A program made the position numbers and the translations under genes. From Lutibacter oricola (GTDB taxonomy: Bacteria; Bacteroidota; Bacteroidia; Flavobacteriales; Flavobacteriaceae): a DNA stretch of 64,000 nt. Below are positions 54,601-62,930 of this stretch, piece after piece. Position 1 is the stretch's first letter. Each line of letters starts with the position of its first letter. Where the stretch lies: assembly GCF_900106565.1 (NCBI RefSeq), contig NZ_FNNJ01000001.1, positions 930,001 through 994,000 of the forward strand, in the 5' to 3' direction. Under the pieces are notes generated by a model. It saw only the letters and a program-made list of their open reading frames with translations, was not told the origin of the DNA and searched no databases.

Positions 54601-56302
54601 TTGCAATTAATTTAATATTGTGTTTTTTTGCAAACTTTATTAGTATTTCATTAACGTGGTCTTCATTTTCTTGACCATGTCTCATTAATTCTAAATAAAA
54701 ATCGTTTCCAAATTGCTCTTTCCACCAAATTACAGCTTCTTCAGCTTGAGCTTCACCAATATTTAAAATTTTGTTGGAAATTTCACCATATAAATTTCCA
54801 GATAATACTATAACGTCTTCTTTATATTCTTCAATTAATTTTTTATCAATACGAGGTACATAATAAAAACCATCGGTATGAGATTGAGAAGACATTTTGG
54901 CTAAGTTTAGATAACCATTTTTGTTTTTAGCAAGCATAACAATTTGGTAACCATTGTCTTTTTGCTTTTTATTAGTATGGTCTTCACAAACATTAAACTC
55001 GCATCCAGCAATTGCTTTAAAAGGAGTTTTGTATTCTTGTTGATCGTAGTCTAAATCAATAGCAGTTCTAACTTCTTCTATTTCTTCTTTCTCGTCTTCC
55101 TGTTTTTTTTCTTTAATTTTTGTAGTTACTAATTCTAAAACTACATCTTCCTTGTTTTCAATTCTAGTTTTAATGGTTTCCCATTCTTGCATTAAATTTT
55201 GAAGGTCGACTTTTACTTTTTCAGGTTTTTTATCTTTTTCTTCTTCTTTACCTTTTTCCTTTTTTGCTTTAGCATTGTATTCTAAAACTATGTCTTCCCC
55301 TTCAGCAATTCTTTTCTTTAGTTCTTTTGTAAAATCAATTTTTTTATTGTGAGCGTCTGCGCTAGAGTAATGTTTAAATCCAGTTTCTACAAAGTTAAAT
55401 GCGTTCATCATATTACCAGTATCTGTTATGGCAATAGAATTCATACCTCCTTTTATGGCTGAATTAATTAAATCTCCAATACTAGAAGTAGATTGTAAAA
55501 TTGAAAACTGAGAATGGCAATGTAAGTGCGAGAAATTAGCTTTAGCTAAATCTTCAGAAATTTCAACAGTTTGAGAACTATTTTTTTTGTTTTTAGATTT
55601 TGCTTTTAGCTTATCGCTTTCTTTTTTAAGGTTTAAATGTTTTAAGCCTATTATTTGTGTAAGCTCTTGGTTAAAGCTTTTATATTTTTGAAGAAAATCT
55701 TCTTCAATATTTATTTCTTCTTGGGTATAATTATTTAAACGAATTAACTCTAAAAAACAACGTGTTGTTGCTTCAACATCTGCAGTTGCATTATGTGCTT
55801 CAGCAAAAGGAGCGTTAAATAAATGTTGATGTAATTCAGTTAATGTTGGTAATTTAAATTTACCTCCTCTACCACCTGGTATTTGACATAATTGAGCAGT
55901 TTTTTCTGTACAAGTGTCTAGAACTGGTAAAGTAGTCATTGTCGATTCTATACCAGCTCTATAATATTCAGAACCCATAATGTTGACATCAAAACCAACA
56001 TTTTGACCCACTACGTAATTAGCCTTTGATAAAGCTTCATTAAATAGGTATAGTACCTTTTCTAAATCTTCACCTTTTTCTTCTGCTAATTGGGTAGAAA
56101 TACCATGAATTTGCTCAGCATCGTAAGGTATATTAAAGCCGTCAGGTTTTACTAAATAATCTTGATGCTCTATTAATTTTCCATATTTATCGTGTAATTG
56201 CCAAGCTATTTGAATACATCTAGGCCAGTTATCTGTATCAGTAATTGGAGCGTTCCAATTTTTTGGTAAACCGGTAGTTTCAGTATCAAATATTAAAAAC
56301 AT
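51659..56302 (-). CDS. dnaE: DNA polymerase III alpha subunit with fused exonuclease
   Basis: The 1547-residue replicative polymerase begins with a DEDD-type 3'-5' exonuclease domain (residues 1 to about 200; FDTETTGLP at 5-13, HNATADVEAT near 173). The PHP domain follows (FSHLHCHSQFSIL near residue 258, later GCEFNVCED). Polymerase motifs include GPGRGSAAGS near residue 740 and the catalytic PDIDIDFDDE near residue 780, then NKSHSTCYAYIAYQTAYLK, HhH and OB-fold regions toward the end. The N-terminal fusion is known in Bacteroidetes. A Lys/Glu-rich insertion of about 90 residues interrupts the PHP domain around residues 325-415. Confidence 0.96.
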   Translation of the reverse strand: MFLIFDTETTGLPKNWNAPITDTDNWPRCIQIAWQLHDKYGKLIEHQDYLVKPDGFNIPYDAEQIHGISTQLAEEKGEDLEKVLYLFNEALSKANYVVGQNVGFDVNIMGSEYYRAGIESTMTTLPVLDTCTEKTAQLCQIPGGRGGKFKLPTLTELHQHLFNAPFAEAHNATADVEATTRCFLELIRLNNYTQEEINIEEDFLQKYKSFNQELTQIIGLKHLNLKKESDKLKAKSKNKKNSSQTVEISEDLAKANFSHLHCHSQFSILQSTSSIGDLINSAIKGGMNSIAITDTGNMMNAFNFVETGFKHYSSADAHNKKIDFTKELKKRIAEGEDIVLEYNAKAKKEKGKEEEKDKKPEKVKVDLQNLMQEWETIKTRIENKEDVVLELVTTKIKEKKQEDEKEEIEEVRTAIDLDYDQQEYKTPFKAIAGCEFNVCEDHTNKKQKDNGYQIVMLAKNKNGYLNLAKMSSQSHTDGFYYVPRIDKKLIEEYKEDVIVLSGNLYGEISNKILNIGEAQAEEAVIWWKEQFGNDFYLELMRHGQENEDHVNEILIKFAKKHNIKLIATNNTFYTKQEEAHAHDILLCVKDGEKTATPKGKGRGFRYGLPNDQYYFKSQDEMKELFKDIPEAILNIQEIVDKVEVFKLSRDVLLPKFDIPEQFVDLQDEIDGGVRGENAYLRHLTYEGAKIRYGDVLDEDTIERLDFELEIIQKTGYPGYFLIVWDFILEARKMGVSVGPGRGSAAGSVVAYCLWITNIDPIKYDLLFERFLNPDRVSMPDIDIDFDDEGRQRVIDFVIEKYGAPQVAQIITYGSMAAKSSIRDTARALDLPLNEADRIAKLIPGVKLQHIFGEDAKSVGKIKGLKAEDLEMVEELRRLSTGNDLEAETINQARNLEGSIRNTGIHACGVIITPEPITNLVPVSTAKDSDMYVTQFDNGVVEDAGLLKMDFLGLKTLTLIKDTVKIVKAKHGIELIPDDFPLDDEKTYALFQRGETIGIFQYESPGMQKHMKSLKPTEFADLIAMNALYRPGPMEYIPSFIDRKHGREEISYDLDGMEEYLKETYGITVYQEQVMLLSQKLAGFTKGQADMLRKAMGKKIFSMLEKLKPKFIDGGKAKGHDEKILNKVWGDWEAFAAYAFNKSHSTCYAYIAYQTAYLKAHYPAEYMAAVLSNNMSDIKQITFFMEECKRANIPVLGPDVNESYYKFSVNKEGAVRFGMGAIKGVGGAAVESIINERKENGNYTSIFDLTKRVDLRACNKRAFDGLVKAGGLDSFNTVHRAQYYALDEKGATFLERAIRFGNKYQENKNSAQISMFGETSEVQFPEPEIPHAEKWGMMEELSKEKELVGIYISGHPLDDFKTEIKYFCNCKVIEFQDQASMMNREASIGGIVTAVEHRISKNGKGWASFTFDDYSGSYEFRIFGEEYLRFRHFLVPSAFLHIKIFGRKGWNEGDVRLSFTSMQLLHEVLDTYSKKITINIDIKDVNEQTTKKYNELLSRFTGSKNVTFVVYDAKEKIQLTMHSRTRKIDISNEFLNELVDKQINFKLN

Positions 56303-56571
56303 TTAGAAATTTTTACGAGTGAAATAAGAATGGATAAAAATATAAATTTTAAGCATGTTAATGATTTAAAATATTTTTTTTTATTAACAAATATTGTGTT
56401 CAAAATATAAATAAAGATTAAAACATCTTAATTATCAGTTAGTTGAAATTTTGTGGTTCTAATTTTAAGTTGTAACAATTGTTGCGATATTTAAAACCCT
56501 AACATTAATCATATTTTATATGACTTATTAGACTTAATTTTACGTGGTTAACCAATTATTCAATCTCGTAG

Positions 56572-57018
56572 ATGGAGAAGTTAGATTTAGATATATATAA
56601 AAATGGAGATCGGAAAGTGATAACTCATGATGGAGTTATTGCTAAAGTTACGGATAAAAATATTACGGTTGCGTTAATGGGAAATGTTCATTGTGAAGCT
56701 TGCAATGCAAAAGGTGCTTGTGGGGTTTCTGAAGGAGATACAAAAGAGATTATTGTAGATAATAATGGTTCTTATAAAGTAAATGAGCCAGTTAATGTTG
56801 TGCTTCAAAAAGAATTAGGTTTAAAAGCTGTTTTTTGGGCGTATGTTTTTCCTTTTATTTTAATGATTTCAGTTTTACTTATCTCTTCAAGTTTTGTAAA
56901 AGAGTGGATGGCAGGCTTATTGGCTTTTGCTGTTTTAATACCATATTATTTAGTGCTTTATTTAATGCAAGATACATTTGAGAAAGCATTTAGTGTTTCA
57001 ATATTTAAATATAATTAA
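56572..57018 (+). CDS. RseC/SoxR-reducing system family protein
   Basis: The 148-residue protein has an N-terminal cytoplasmic cysteine motif (C41, C44 and C50 in HCEACNAKGACG) and two membrane helices in the second half (about residues 80-125), the RseC/MucC family layout. In E. coli RseC works with the Rsx/Rnf complex in reducing SoxR. Here it heads the rnf operon, a position common in Bacteroidetes, which supports a role in Rnf assembly or maturation. It ends four bases before rnfB. The 269-base gap to dnaE upstream contains no supported gene; it must hold the divergent promoters. Confidence 0.88.
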   Translation: MEKLDLDIYKNGDRKVITHDGVIAKVTDKNITVALMGNVHCEACNAKGACGVSEGDTKEIIVDNNGSYKVNEPVNVVLQKELGLKAVFWAYVFPFILMISVLLISSSFVKEWMAGLLAFAVLIPYYLVLYLMQDTFEKAFSVSIFKYN

Positions 57019-57022
57019 TATA

Positions 57023-58027
57023 ATGACAGATTCGGTTTTATATAGTGTTTTACTATTGGCTTCGTTGGGAGTTGTTGCAGCTGTTGTGCTGTATATAGTT
57101 TCAAAGAAGTTTTATGTGTACGAAAACCCTTTAATAGGTGAAGTTGATGAAGTACTTCCCGGTGCAAATTGTGCGGGTTGTGGTTCTCCAGGTTGTAAAT
57201 CTTTTGCTGAAAAGCTAGTTAATACAGAAGATATTTCGGAGTTGTTTTGTCCGGTAGGAGGAAATGAAGTAATGAAACAAGTTGCTAGTATTTTAGGAAA
57301 AGAAGTTGCTGAAAAAGCTCCAACTGTAGCCGTGGTGCTTTGTCAAGGAGGTTGTGATGTTCGACCAAAAACAACAGAATATCAAGGGCCTCGTTCTTGT
57401 GCAATTTCATCGTTGGTTTATGGTGGTGAAACAGATTGCCAATATGGTTGTTTAGGTGATGGTGATTGTGTTGCTGTTTGTGATTTTGATGCCATGTATA
57501 TGGATGAGGAAACAGGGTTGCCTGTAATTGATTCAGATAAATGTACGTCTTGTGGTGCTTGTGTTAAAGCTTGCCCAAGAGATATTATTGAAATGCGACC
57601 TAAAAACAAACGTGATTTAAAAATATTTGTAGGTTGTTTAAATGAAGATAAAGGAGGAATTGCTAAAAAAGCTTGTGATGTTGCATGTATTGGATGTTCT
57701 AAATGTGAAGATGTTTGCCCGAAAGATGCCATTACAATGAATAATAATTTAGCATATATAGATGCAGAACTTTGTACGTTGTGCAGAAAATGTGTACCAG
57801 TTTGTCCTACTCATTCTATTATAGAAACCAATTTTCCACCGCCAAAAGTTAAAAAGGTAGTAGAGAAAAAACCAATAGCTAAGAAACCTGTAGCTAAAAA
57901 GGTATTAGAAAAGAAAGTAGAGGAAAAAAAAGAAGTAGTAAAGAAAGAGGTTGAAAAAGTTGCAGTAGTAAAAGAAAATGTAGTAGCAACTAAAGTTGAA
58001 CCTGAAAACCCTAAAACAGATGCTTAA
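57023..58027 (+). CDS. rnfB: Electron transport complex subunit RnfB
   Basis: RnfB passes electrons between ferredoxin and the membrane Rnf complex. The 334-residue protein has one N-terminal membrane helix, then a [4Fe-4S] motif with C50, C53 and C58 (CAGCGSPGC) and a fourth Cys near residue 75, then several ferredoxin-type motifs (CTSCGACVKACP, CIGCSKCEDVCP, CTLCRKCVPVCP). The last 60 residues are a Lys/Glu/Val-rich repetitive tail. ATG at 57023 was chosen; an in-frame start 15 codons earlier lies within rseC. The stop overlaps rnfC by eight bases. Confidence 0.95.
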   Translation: MTDSVLYSVLLLASLGVVAAVVLYIVSKKFYVYENPLIGEVDEVLPGANCAGCGSPGCKSFAEKLVNTEDISELFCPVGGNEVMKQVASILGKEVAEKAPTVAVVLCQGGCDVRPKTTEYQGPRSCAISSLVYGGETDCQYGCLGDGDCVAVCDFDAMYMDEETGLPVIDSDKCTSCGACVKACPRDIIEMRPKNKRDLKIFVGCLNEDKGGIAKKACDVACIGCSKCEDVCPKDAITMNNNLAYIDAELCTLCRKCVPVCPTHSIIETNFPPPKVKKVVEKKPIAKKPVAKKVLEKKVEEKKEVVKKEVEKVAVVKENVVATKVEPENPKTDA

Positions 58028-59348
58028 AACATTTCCAAAAGGAGGTATTCATCCTCCTGAAAATAAAATAACATCAGGCAAGGAAATAAAAAGAATGCCT
58101 GTGCCAAAAGTAGTGTATGTTCCTATTGCACAACATATAGGTATACCTTCAGAAATAATAGTTGACCGAAAAGATAAAGTTTTAAAGGGTCAAGTTATTG
58201 CAAAAACTAGTGGATTTGTATCTTCAAACATTCATTCTCCTGTTGCTGGAACAGTAACTAAATTAGATATGATGATTGATAGTAGTGGATACAAAAAGCA
58301 ATGTATTGTAATTAGAACGGATCAAAAAGACGAATCTAATTTTGAAGAAAAAGAATATCCATTAATTAGAGAAATATCTTTATCTCAAAAAGATATTCTT
58401 CAACATGTAATAGATTCTGGTATAGTTGGTTTAGGAGGGGCAACATTTCCTTCACATGTAAAATTAGACCTTAAGAATGATAATCACGTAGATTGTTTAC
58501 TTATTAACGGTGTAGAATGTGAACCTTATTTAACTGCCGATCATAGATTAATGATGGAAAAGGCGGATGAAATAATTGTTGGTATTCAAATTCTTATGCA
58601 CGCTTTACATATTAAAAAAGCTGTTATTGGTATCGAGAATAATAAAAAAGATGCCATTAAAGTATTGAAAGAAGCCTCGAAAGGAGATACAGGAATTCAA
58701 GTTGCAGCATTGCAAGTTAAATATCCTCAAGGAAGTGAAAAACAATTAATAAAAGCGATACTTAAAAGAGAGGTTCCTAAAGGGGGGTTACCAATGGATG
58801 TTGGTGTAATAGTGCACAATGTTGGGACAATCTTTGCAATTTATCAAGCTGTTCAATATAACGAGCCTTTAACAGAGCGAGTTGTTACAGTAACTGGTAA
58901 AAAAATAGAGAATGCTTCAAATTTTTGGGTTAAAATAGGTACTCCAATTAAAGATTTAGTTGAACAAGTTGGAGGTTTACCTGATGGAACTAGAAAAATT
59001 GTAAATGGAGGCCCAATGATGGGTAAAGCTATTAAAAATACGGATGTACCTGTAACTAAAGGAACTTCAGGAATTTTAGTAATTGACCAAAATGAAGCGA
59101 GTAGAGGTGAACCTAAAAACTGTATCCGTTGTGGAGAGTGTGTTTTTGTTTGTCCAATGGGATTAGAACCTCACTTGTTAATGAATCTATCTGAAAAAGG
59201 GTTGTACGAAAGAGCTTCTAACGAAGATATTATGACGTGTATTGAATGTGGTTCTTGTAGCTATGTTTGTCCATCACATCGTCCTTTACTAGACTACATT
59301 AGATTCGGTAAAAATATTGTTAAAAAGTTACAAACCGCTAAAAATTAA
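58020..59348 (+). CDS. rnfC: Electron transport complex subunit RnfC
   Basis: RnfC is the peripheral NADH-side subunit. The 442-residue protein begins MLKTFPKGGIHPPE, has the SLBB/biotinyl-like start and a Rossmann-type nucleotide region with GLGGATFPSHVK (GxGGAxFP), and two [4Fe-4S] motifs at the end, CIRCGECVFVCP and CIECGSCSYVCP. ATG at 58020 was preferred because it gives the conserved N-terminus; it lies eight bases inside rnfB. It belongs to the rnfBCDGEA operon. Confidence 0.95.
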   Translation: MLKTFPKGGIHPPENKITSGKEIKRMPVPKVVYVPIAQHIGIPSEIIVDRKDKVLKGQVIAKTSGFVSSNIHSPVAGTVTKLDMMIDSSGYKKQCIVIRTDQKDESNFEEKEYPLIREISLSQKDILQHVIDSGIVGLGGATFPSHVKLDLKNDNHVDCLLINGVECEPYLTADHRLMMEKADEIIVGIQILMHALHIKKAVIGIENNKKDAIKVLKEASKGDTGIQVAALQVKYPQGSEKQLIKAILKREVPKGGLPMDVGVIVHNVGTIFAIYQAVQYNEPLTERVVTVTGKKIENASNFWVKIGTPIKDLVEQVGGLPDGTRKIVNGGPMMGKAIKNTDVPVTKGTSGILVIDQNEASRGEPKNCIRCGECVFVCPMGLEPHLLMNLSEKGLYERASNEDIMTCIECGSCSYVCPSHRPLLDYIRFGKNIVKKLQTAKN

Positions 59349-59349
59349 T

Positions 59350-60360
59350 ATGAGCGCACAATCTATTATTATATCAGCCTCACCACACGTACATTCAGAC
59401 AGAACATCAAAAAAATTGATGTACGATGTAGTGATAGCATTAATTCCAGCTTTTCTAGTTTCACTTTATGTGTTTGGAATTGGTGCCTTTATAGTTACTG
59501 CAGCAGCAGTAATATCTTGCTTATTATTCGAATATTTAATTCAGAAATTTTTATTAAAATCTGAAGTTACCATTGGTGATGGTTCAGCCTTAATTACAGG
59601 GTTACTATTAGCATTTAACTTACCGTCAGGAATTCCAATTTGGATGATTGTAGTTGGTAGTTTATTTGCTATTGGTGTTGGAAAATTATCATTTGGAGGT
59701 TTAGGATTTAATATATTTAACCCTGCATTAATTGGTCGTGTTTTCTTATTGATTTCGTTTCCGATACAAATGACAACTTGGCCAACCGCTGTTGAAAATC
59801 AAACAGCTTTAGCAGATGCCGTTACAGGTGCAACACCTTTAGGTATTATAAAAGAAGGTTTAACCTTTGGAGGAACAATGACAGATTTGGCTTCTAAAAT
59901 TCCATCGACATTAGATATGTTATTAGGTGTTACTGGAGGTTCTATTGGAGAAATGTCTGCGATTGCCTTATTAATTGGTGGTGTTTATTTATTGGTTAGA
60001 AAAGTAATTACTTGGCATATACCTGTTACTATGTTAGTAACAATGGCGGTTATGACTGGTATTTTTTGGTTAGTAGATAGTGAACATTATGCAAATCCAT
60101 TAATTCATATTTTATCTGGTGGAGCTTTATTAGGAGCTTTCTTTATGGCAACGGATTTAGTTACGAGTCCAATGACGAAAAAAGGAATGATAATTTTTGC
60201 TATTGGTATTGGTGTTATTACTGTTGTAATTAGATTGTTTGGAGCGTATCCAGAGGGAGTTTCATTTGCAATTATAATTATGAATGCATTTGTACCATTA
60301 ATTAACACTTATTTTAAACCAAGACGTTTTGGTTCTAAAATTAAATCTAAAATTGTATAA
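59350..60360 (+). CDS. rnfD: Electron transport complex subunit RnfD
   Basis: RnfD is a membrane subunit carrying covalent FMN. The 336-residue protein starts MSAQSIIISASPHVHS, has about nine membrane segments and the flavinylation motif VTGATPLG with the target Thr162. The related Nqr subunit NqrB has the same motif, but the gene order with rnfB and rnfC indicates Rnf. ATG at 59350 matches the family start and follows rnfC by one base. Confidence 0.95.
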   Translation: MSAQSIIISASPHVHSDRTSKKLMYDVVIALIPAFLVSLYVFGIGAFIVTAAAVISCLLFEYLIQKFLLKSEVTIGDGSALITGLLLAFNLPSGIPIWMIVVGSLFAIGVGKLSFGGLGFNIFNPALIGRVFLLISFPIQMTTWPTAVENQTALADAVTGATPLGIIKEGLTFGGTMTDLASKIPSTLDMLLGVTGGSIGEMSAIALLIGGVYLLVRKVITWHIPVTMLVTMAVMTGIFWLVDSEHYANPLIHILSGGALLGAFFMATDLVTSPMTKKGMIIFAIGIGVITVVIRLFGAYPEGVSFAIIIMNAFVPLINTYFKPRRFGSKIKSKIV

Positions 60361-60362
60361 CA

Positions 60363-60959
60363 ATGGCTAAAAAGAAAGACACATTTATAAATATGGTAGT
60401 TTCACTTTTTGTGATTACCATAGTTGCAGGTCTATCGTTAGGATTTGTTAACGAATTAACTGTTGGACCTATTCAAAAAGGGAAAATAGAACGAAAAATA
60501 AACGCATTAAAATTGGTGTTGCCAGAATTTGATAACAATCCGGTTGAAGATGTAAAAATGATAAAATCTGATTTAGCTAAAGATAGTGTAGAAATGTATG
60601 TGGCTAAAAAGGGAGAAAATAATGTTGGAACAGCAGTTATTGGTTCTTCAGAAAAAGGATTTAGTGGTTTAATAAAAATTATGGTTGGTTTTAAATCAGA
60701 TGGAAGTATTAATAACATTCAAGTGTTAGAGCAGAAAGAAACACCTGGTTTAGGAACAAAAATGAAGGATGATAAATTTATCGAACAATTTAGAGGTAAA
60801 AACCCTTCAGAATTTAATTTAAAACCTACAAAAGATTTAGGTGAAGTTGATGCCTTAACAGGAGCAACTATTACAACTAGAGCTTTTGGTGAAGCTACTC
60901 AAATGGCTTATGATATTTTTATGAAAGAAGGTTCAACTACTAAAACTAAAAAAGATTAG
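60363..60959 (+). CDS. rnfG: Electron transport complex subunit RnfG
   Basis: RnfG carries a covalent FMN on the periplasmic side. The 198-residue protein has one N-terminal membrane helix (about residues 10-30), the FMN-binding domain with EQKETPGLGTKM and the flavinylation motif LTGATITTRA at residues 165-174, the modified residue being T169. It lies two bases after rnfD and two before rnfE. Confidence 0.95.
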   Translation: MAKKKDTFINMVVSLFVITIVAGLSLGFVNELTVGPIQKGKIERKINALKLVLPEFDNNPVEDVKMIKSDLAKDSVEMYVAKKGENNVGTAVIGSSEKGFSGLIKIMVGFKSDGSINNIQVLEQKETPGLGTKMKDDKFIEQFRGKNPSEFNLKPTKDLGEVDALTGATITTRAFGEATQMAYDIFMKEGSTTKTKKD

Positions 60960-60961
60960 TT

Positions 60962-61570
60962 ATGGCAGAGGCGTTAAATCAAAAAGATAATTTCTTAAAA
61001 GGAATTATAAAAGAAAATCCAGTATTTGTAATGCTGTTAGGTATGTGTCCAACGTTGGGTGTAACTTCATCTGCATTTAATGGATTAGGAATGGGAGTTG
61101 CAACATTGTTTGTGTTATTGATGTCGAACATTGTTGTTTCATTAATAAAATCTCAGGTGCCAAGTAAAGTTAGAATACCAGCATTTATTATAATTATAGC
61201 ATCGTTTGTTACTATTGTAGAAATGGTATTAGAAGCATTTATACCTTTTTTATACGAACAATTAGGAATTTTTATTCCGTTAATTGTAGTAAACTGTTTA
61301 ATATTAGGTAGAGCAGAAGCTTTTGCTTCAAAAAATAATGTAATGTCATCTATTTTAGATGCGTTAGGAATGGGATTAGGGTTTGTAATAGCGTTAACTG
61401 CTTTAGGTGCTGCCCGTGAAATATTAGGGAGCGGAAGTATTTTTGATATAAAATTTGTTGCTGAAAATGCAAACACATTTATTCTGTTTATTTTGCCTCC
61501 AGGAGCATTTATTGCTTTGGCATATTTAACAGTGTTTTTTAATAAAATTTCAACAAAAGAAGCTAAATAA
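60962..61570 (+). CDS. rnfE: Electron transport complex subunit RnfE
   Basis: RnfE is a six-helix membrane subunit of the Rnf complex. The 202-residue protein has KENPVFVMLLGMCPTLGVTSSAFNGLGMG near its start, the region holding the Cys that contributes to the intramembrane iron-sulfur centre between RnfA and RnfE, and VNCLILGRAEAFA in the middle. Its stop codon overlaps the rnfA start by one base. Confidence 0.95.
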   Translation: MAEALNQKDNFLKGIIKENPVFVMLLGMCPTLGVTSSAFNGLGMGVATLFVLLMSNIVVSLIKSQVPSKVRIPAFIIIIASFVTIVEMVLEAFIPFLYEQLGIFIPLIVVNCLILGRAEAFASKNNVMSSILDALGMGLGFVIALTALGAAREILGSGSIFDIKFVAENANTFILFILPPGAFIALAYLTVFFNKISTKEAK

Positions 61571-62145
61571 TGGAGTATATAATTATATTAATAGGAGCGG
61601 TATTTGTTAACAATATTGTATTATCACAGTTTTTAGGAATTTGTCCTTTTTTAGGTGTTTCTAATAAGGTTTCCACATCAGTTGGAATGTCAGGAGCTGT
61701 ATTGTTTGTAATGACAATTGCAACAATGGCAACTTATATGTTACACGAGTTTATATTAGTGCCTGCAGGCTTAGAATATTTAAGAACCATTACATTTATT
61801 TTAGTAATTGCAGCATTGGTTCAAATGGTAGAAATTATTTTGAAAAAAGTGAGTCCGCCATTATACCAAGCTTTAGGTGTGTTTTTACCTCTAATAACAA
61901 CAAACTGTGCAGTGTTAGGTGTAGCTATTTTAGCATTAGGAATGGAGAATGCAAGTTTATTAAAAGCAGTTTTCTTCGCTGTTGCAAATTCTATTGGATT
62001 TGGATTGGCATTAATTCTTTTTGCAAGCATTAGAGAACATTTAGAATTAGCTGATTTACCTAAAGGAATGAAAGGTGTGCCAATTAACTTATTAGTAGCG
62101 GGTTTACTTTCATTAGCATTTTTAGGATTCACAGGATTAGTTTAA
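61570..62145 (+). CDS. rnfA: Electron transport complex subunit RnfA
   Basis: RnfA is the partner of RnfE and has the inverted topology. The 191-residue protein has six membrane segments, the NNIVLSQFLGICPFLGVSNKV start and TTNCAVLGVAI in the middle, each with a Cys expected at the intramembrane iron-sulfur centre. It ends the rnf operon and is followed 17 bases later by a very strong terminator. Together the six Rnf genes encode a ferredoxin:NAD oxidoreductase that pumps Na+ or H+. Confidence 0.96.
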   Translation: MEYIIILIGAVFVNNIVLSQFLGICPFLGVSNKVSTSVGMSGAVLFVMTIATMATYMLHEFILVPAGLEYLRTITFILVIAALVQMVEIILKKVSPPLYQALGVFLPLITTNCAVLGVAILALGMENASLLKAVFFAVANSIGFGLALILFASIREHLELADLPKGMKGVPINLLVAGLLSLAFLGFTGLV

Positions 62146-62162
62146 AAAAAGATTATAAAATT

Positions 62163-62205
62163 AAAAGGTCGAAAATCTATACATATAGGTTTTCGACCTT
62201 TTGAT
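62163..62205 (+). terminator. Terminator of the rnf operon
   Basis: The arms 62163-62181 and 62184-62202 pair over 18-19 positions with one wobble; the core is AAAAGGTCGAAAA/TTTTCGACCTTTT. It lies 17 bases after the rnfA stop codon and before the rpsP promoter region. Confidence 0.93.
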
Positions 62206-62278
62206 TTTCAGTTTGTTAAGTTTTTGAAAAATATTGAAAATATACTTAAAAAGAATGATTTATTACAAAAAAACACAC

Positions 62279-62286
62279 TATATTTG
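62279..62286 (+). promoter_or_regulatory. Possible -7 box for rpsP-rimM
   Basis: TATATTTG is a full match to TAnnTTTG and lies 49 bases before the rpsP start codon. A small hairpin (AAGGT/ACCTT at 62308-62322) lies in the leader; whether it is regulatory is unknown. No TTG was found at normal spacing. Confidence 0.42.
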
Positions 62287-62335
62287 CGCACTCAAAAATT
62301 AATAATCAAGGTCGAGAACCTTAAAATTTAAAAAG

Positions 62336-62914
62336 ATGCCAGTAAAAATTAGATTACAAAGACACGGTAAAAAAGGAAAACCATTCTATTGGATAGTTGC
62401 AGCAGATGTACGTTCAAAAAGAGATGGTAAATACTTAGAAAAATTAGGTACTTACAACCCTAACGTAAACCCAGCACAAATTGATTTAGATGTTGATGGA
62501 GCTGTAACATGGTTACAAAACGGTGCACAACCAACTGATACTGCAAAAGCAATTCTATCTTATAAAGGAGCTATGCTAAAAAATCATTTAGTAGGTGGTG
62601 TTAGAAAAGGTGCTATTACTGAAGAGCAAGCAGAAGAAAAATTCCAAGCTTGGTTAGCTGAAAAAGAAGCTAAAGTAAATGCTAAAAAAGAAGGTTTAGC
62701 ACAAGCTAAAGCTGACGTTAAAGCAAAAGCATTAGAAGTTGAAGCTAAAATTAATGAAGATCGTGCTGCTGCTGTAAAAGAAGCTGCTGATGCTGCTATT
62801 AAAGCTGAAGCTGACGCAAAAGCTGCTGCCGCTGCTGAAGCTGCAGAGCCAGTTGAAGAAAAAGGACCTGAGTCTATCGACGACGCGCAAGCTGCTGCAG
62901 GAGAAGAAGCTTAA
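62336..62914 (+). CDS. rpsP: 30S ribosomal protein S16 with long C-terminal tail
   Basis: The first 85 residues or so are S16: [38 protein letters not shown] and [15 protein letters not shown]. The protein then continues to 192 residues with a helical, charged segment (about 95-150) and an Ala/Glu-rich end ([13 protein letters not shown]). Extended S16 proteins are usual in Bacteroidetes, so this is not an assembly error. The gene leads a two-gene unit with rimM, 16 bases downstream. Confidence 0.96.
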   Translation: MPVKIRLQRHGKKGKPFYWIVAADVRSKRDGKYLEKLGTYNPNVNPAQIDLDVDGAVTWLQNGAQPTDTAKAILSYKGAMLKNHLVGGVRKGAITEEQAEEKFQAWLAEKEAKVNAKKEGLAQAKADVKAKALEVEAKINEDRAAAVKEAADAAIKAEADAKAAAAAEAAEPVEEKGPESIDDAQAAAGEEA

Positions 62915-62930
62915 TAAATTTTATTCGATA

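Noticed and set aside
57418-57732. A 104-codon open frame on the minus strand inside rnfB
   Set aside because: It lies wholly within a conserved, cysteine-rich coding gene on the other strand and has no features of its own.
62790-62930. Extended N-terminus of RimM starting inside rpsP
   Set aside because: The extension is Leu/Lys-rich frame-shifted rpsP sequence; the conserved RimM start is at 62931.
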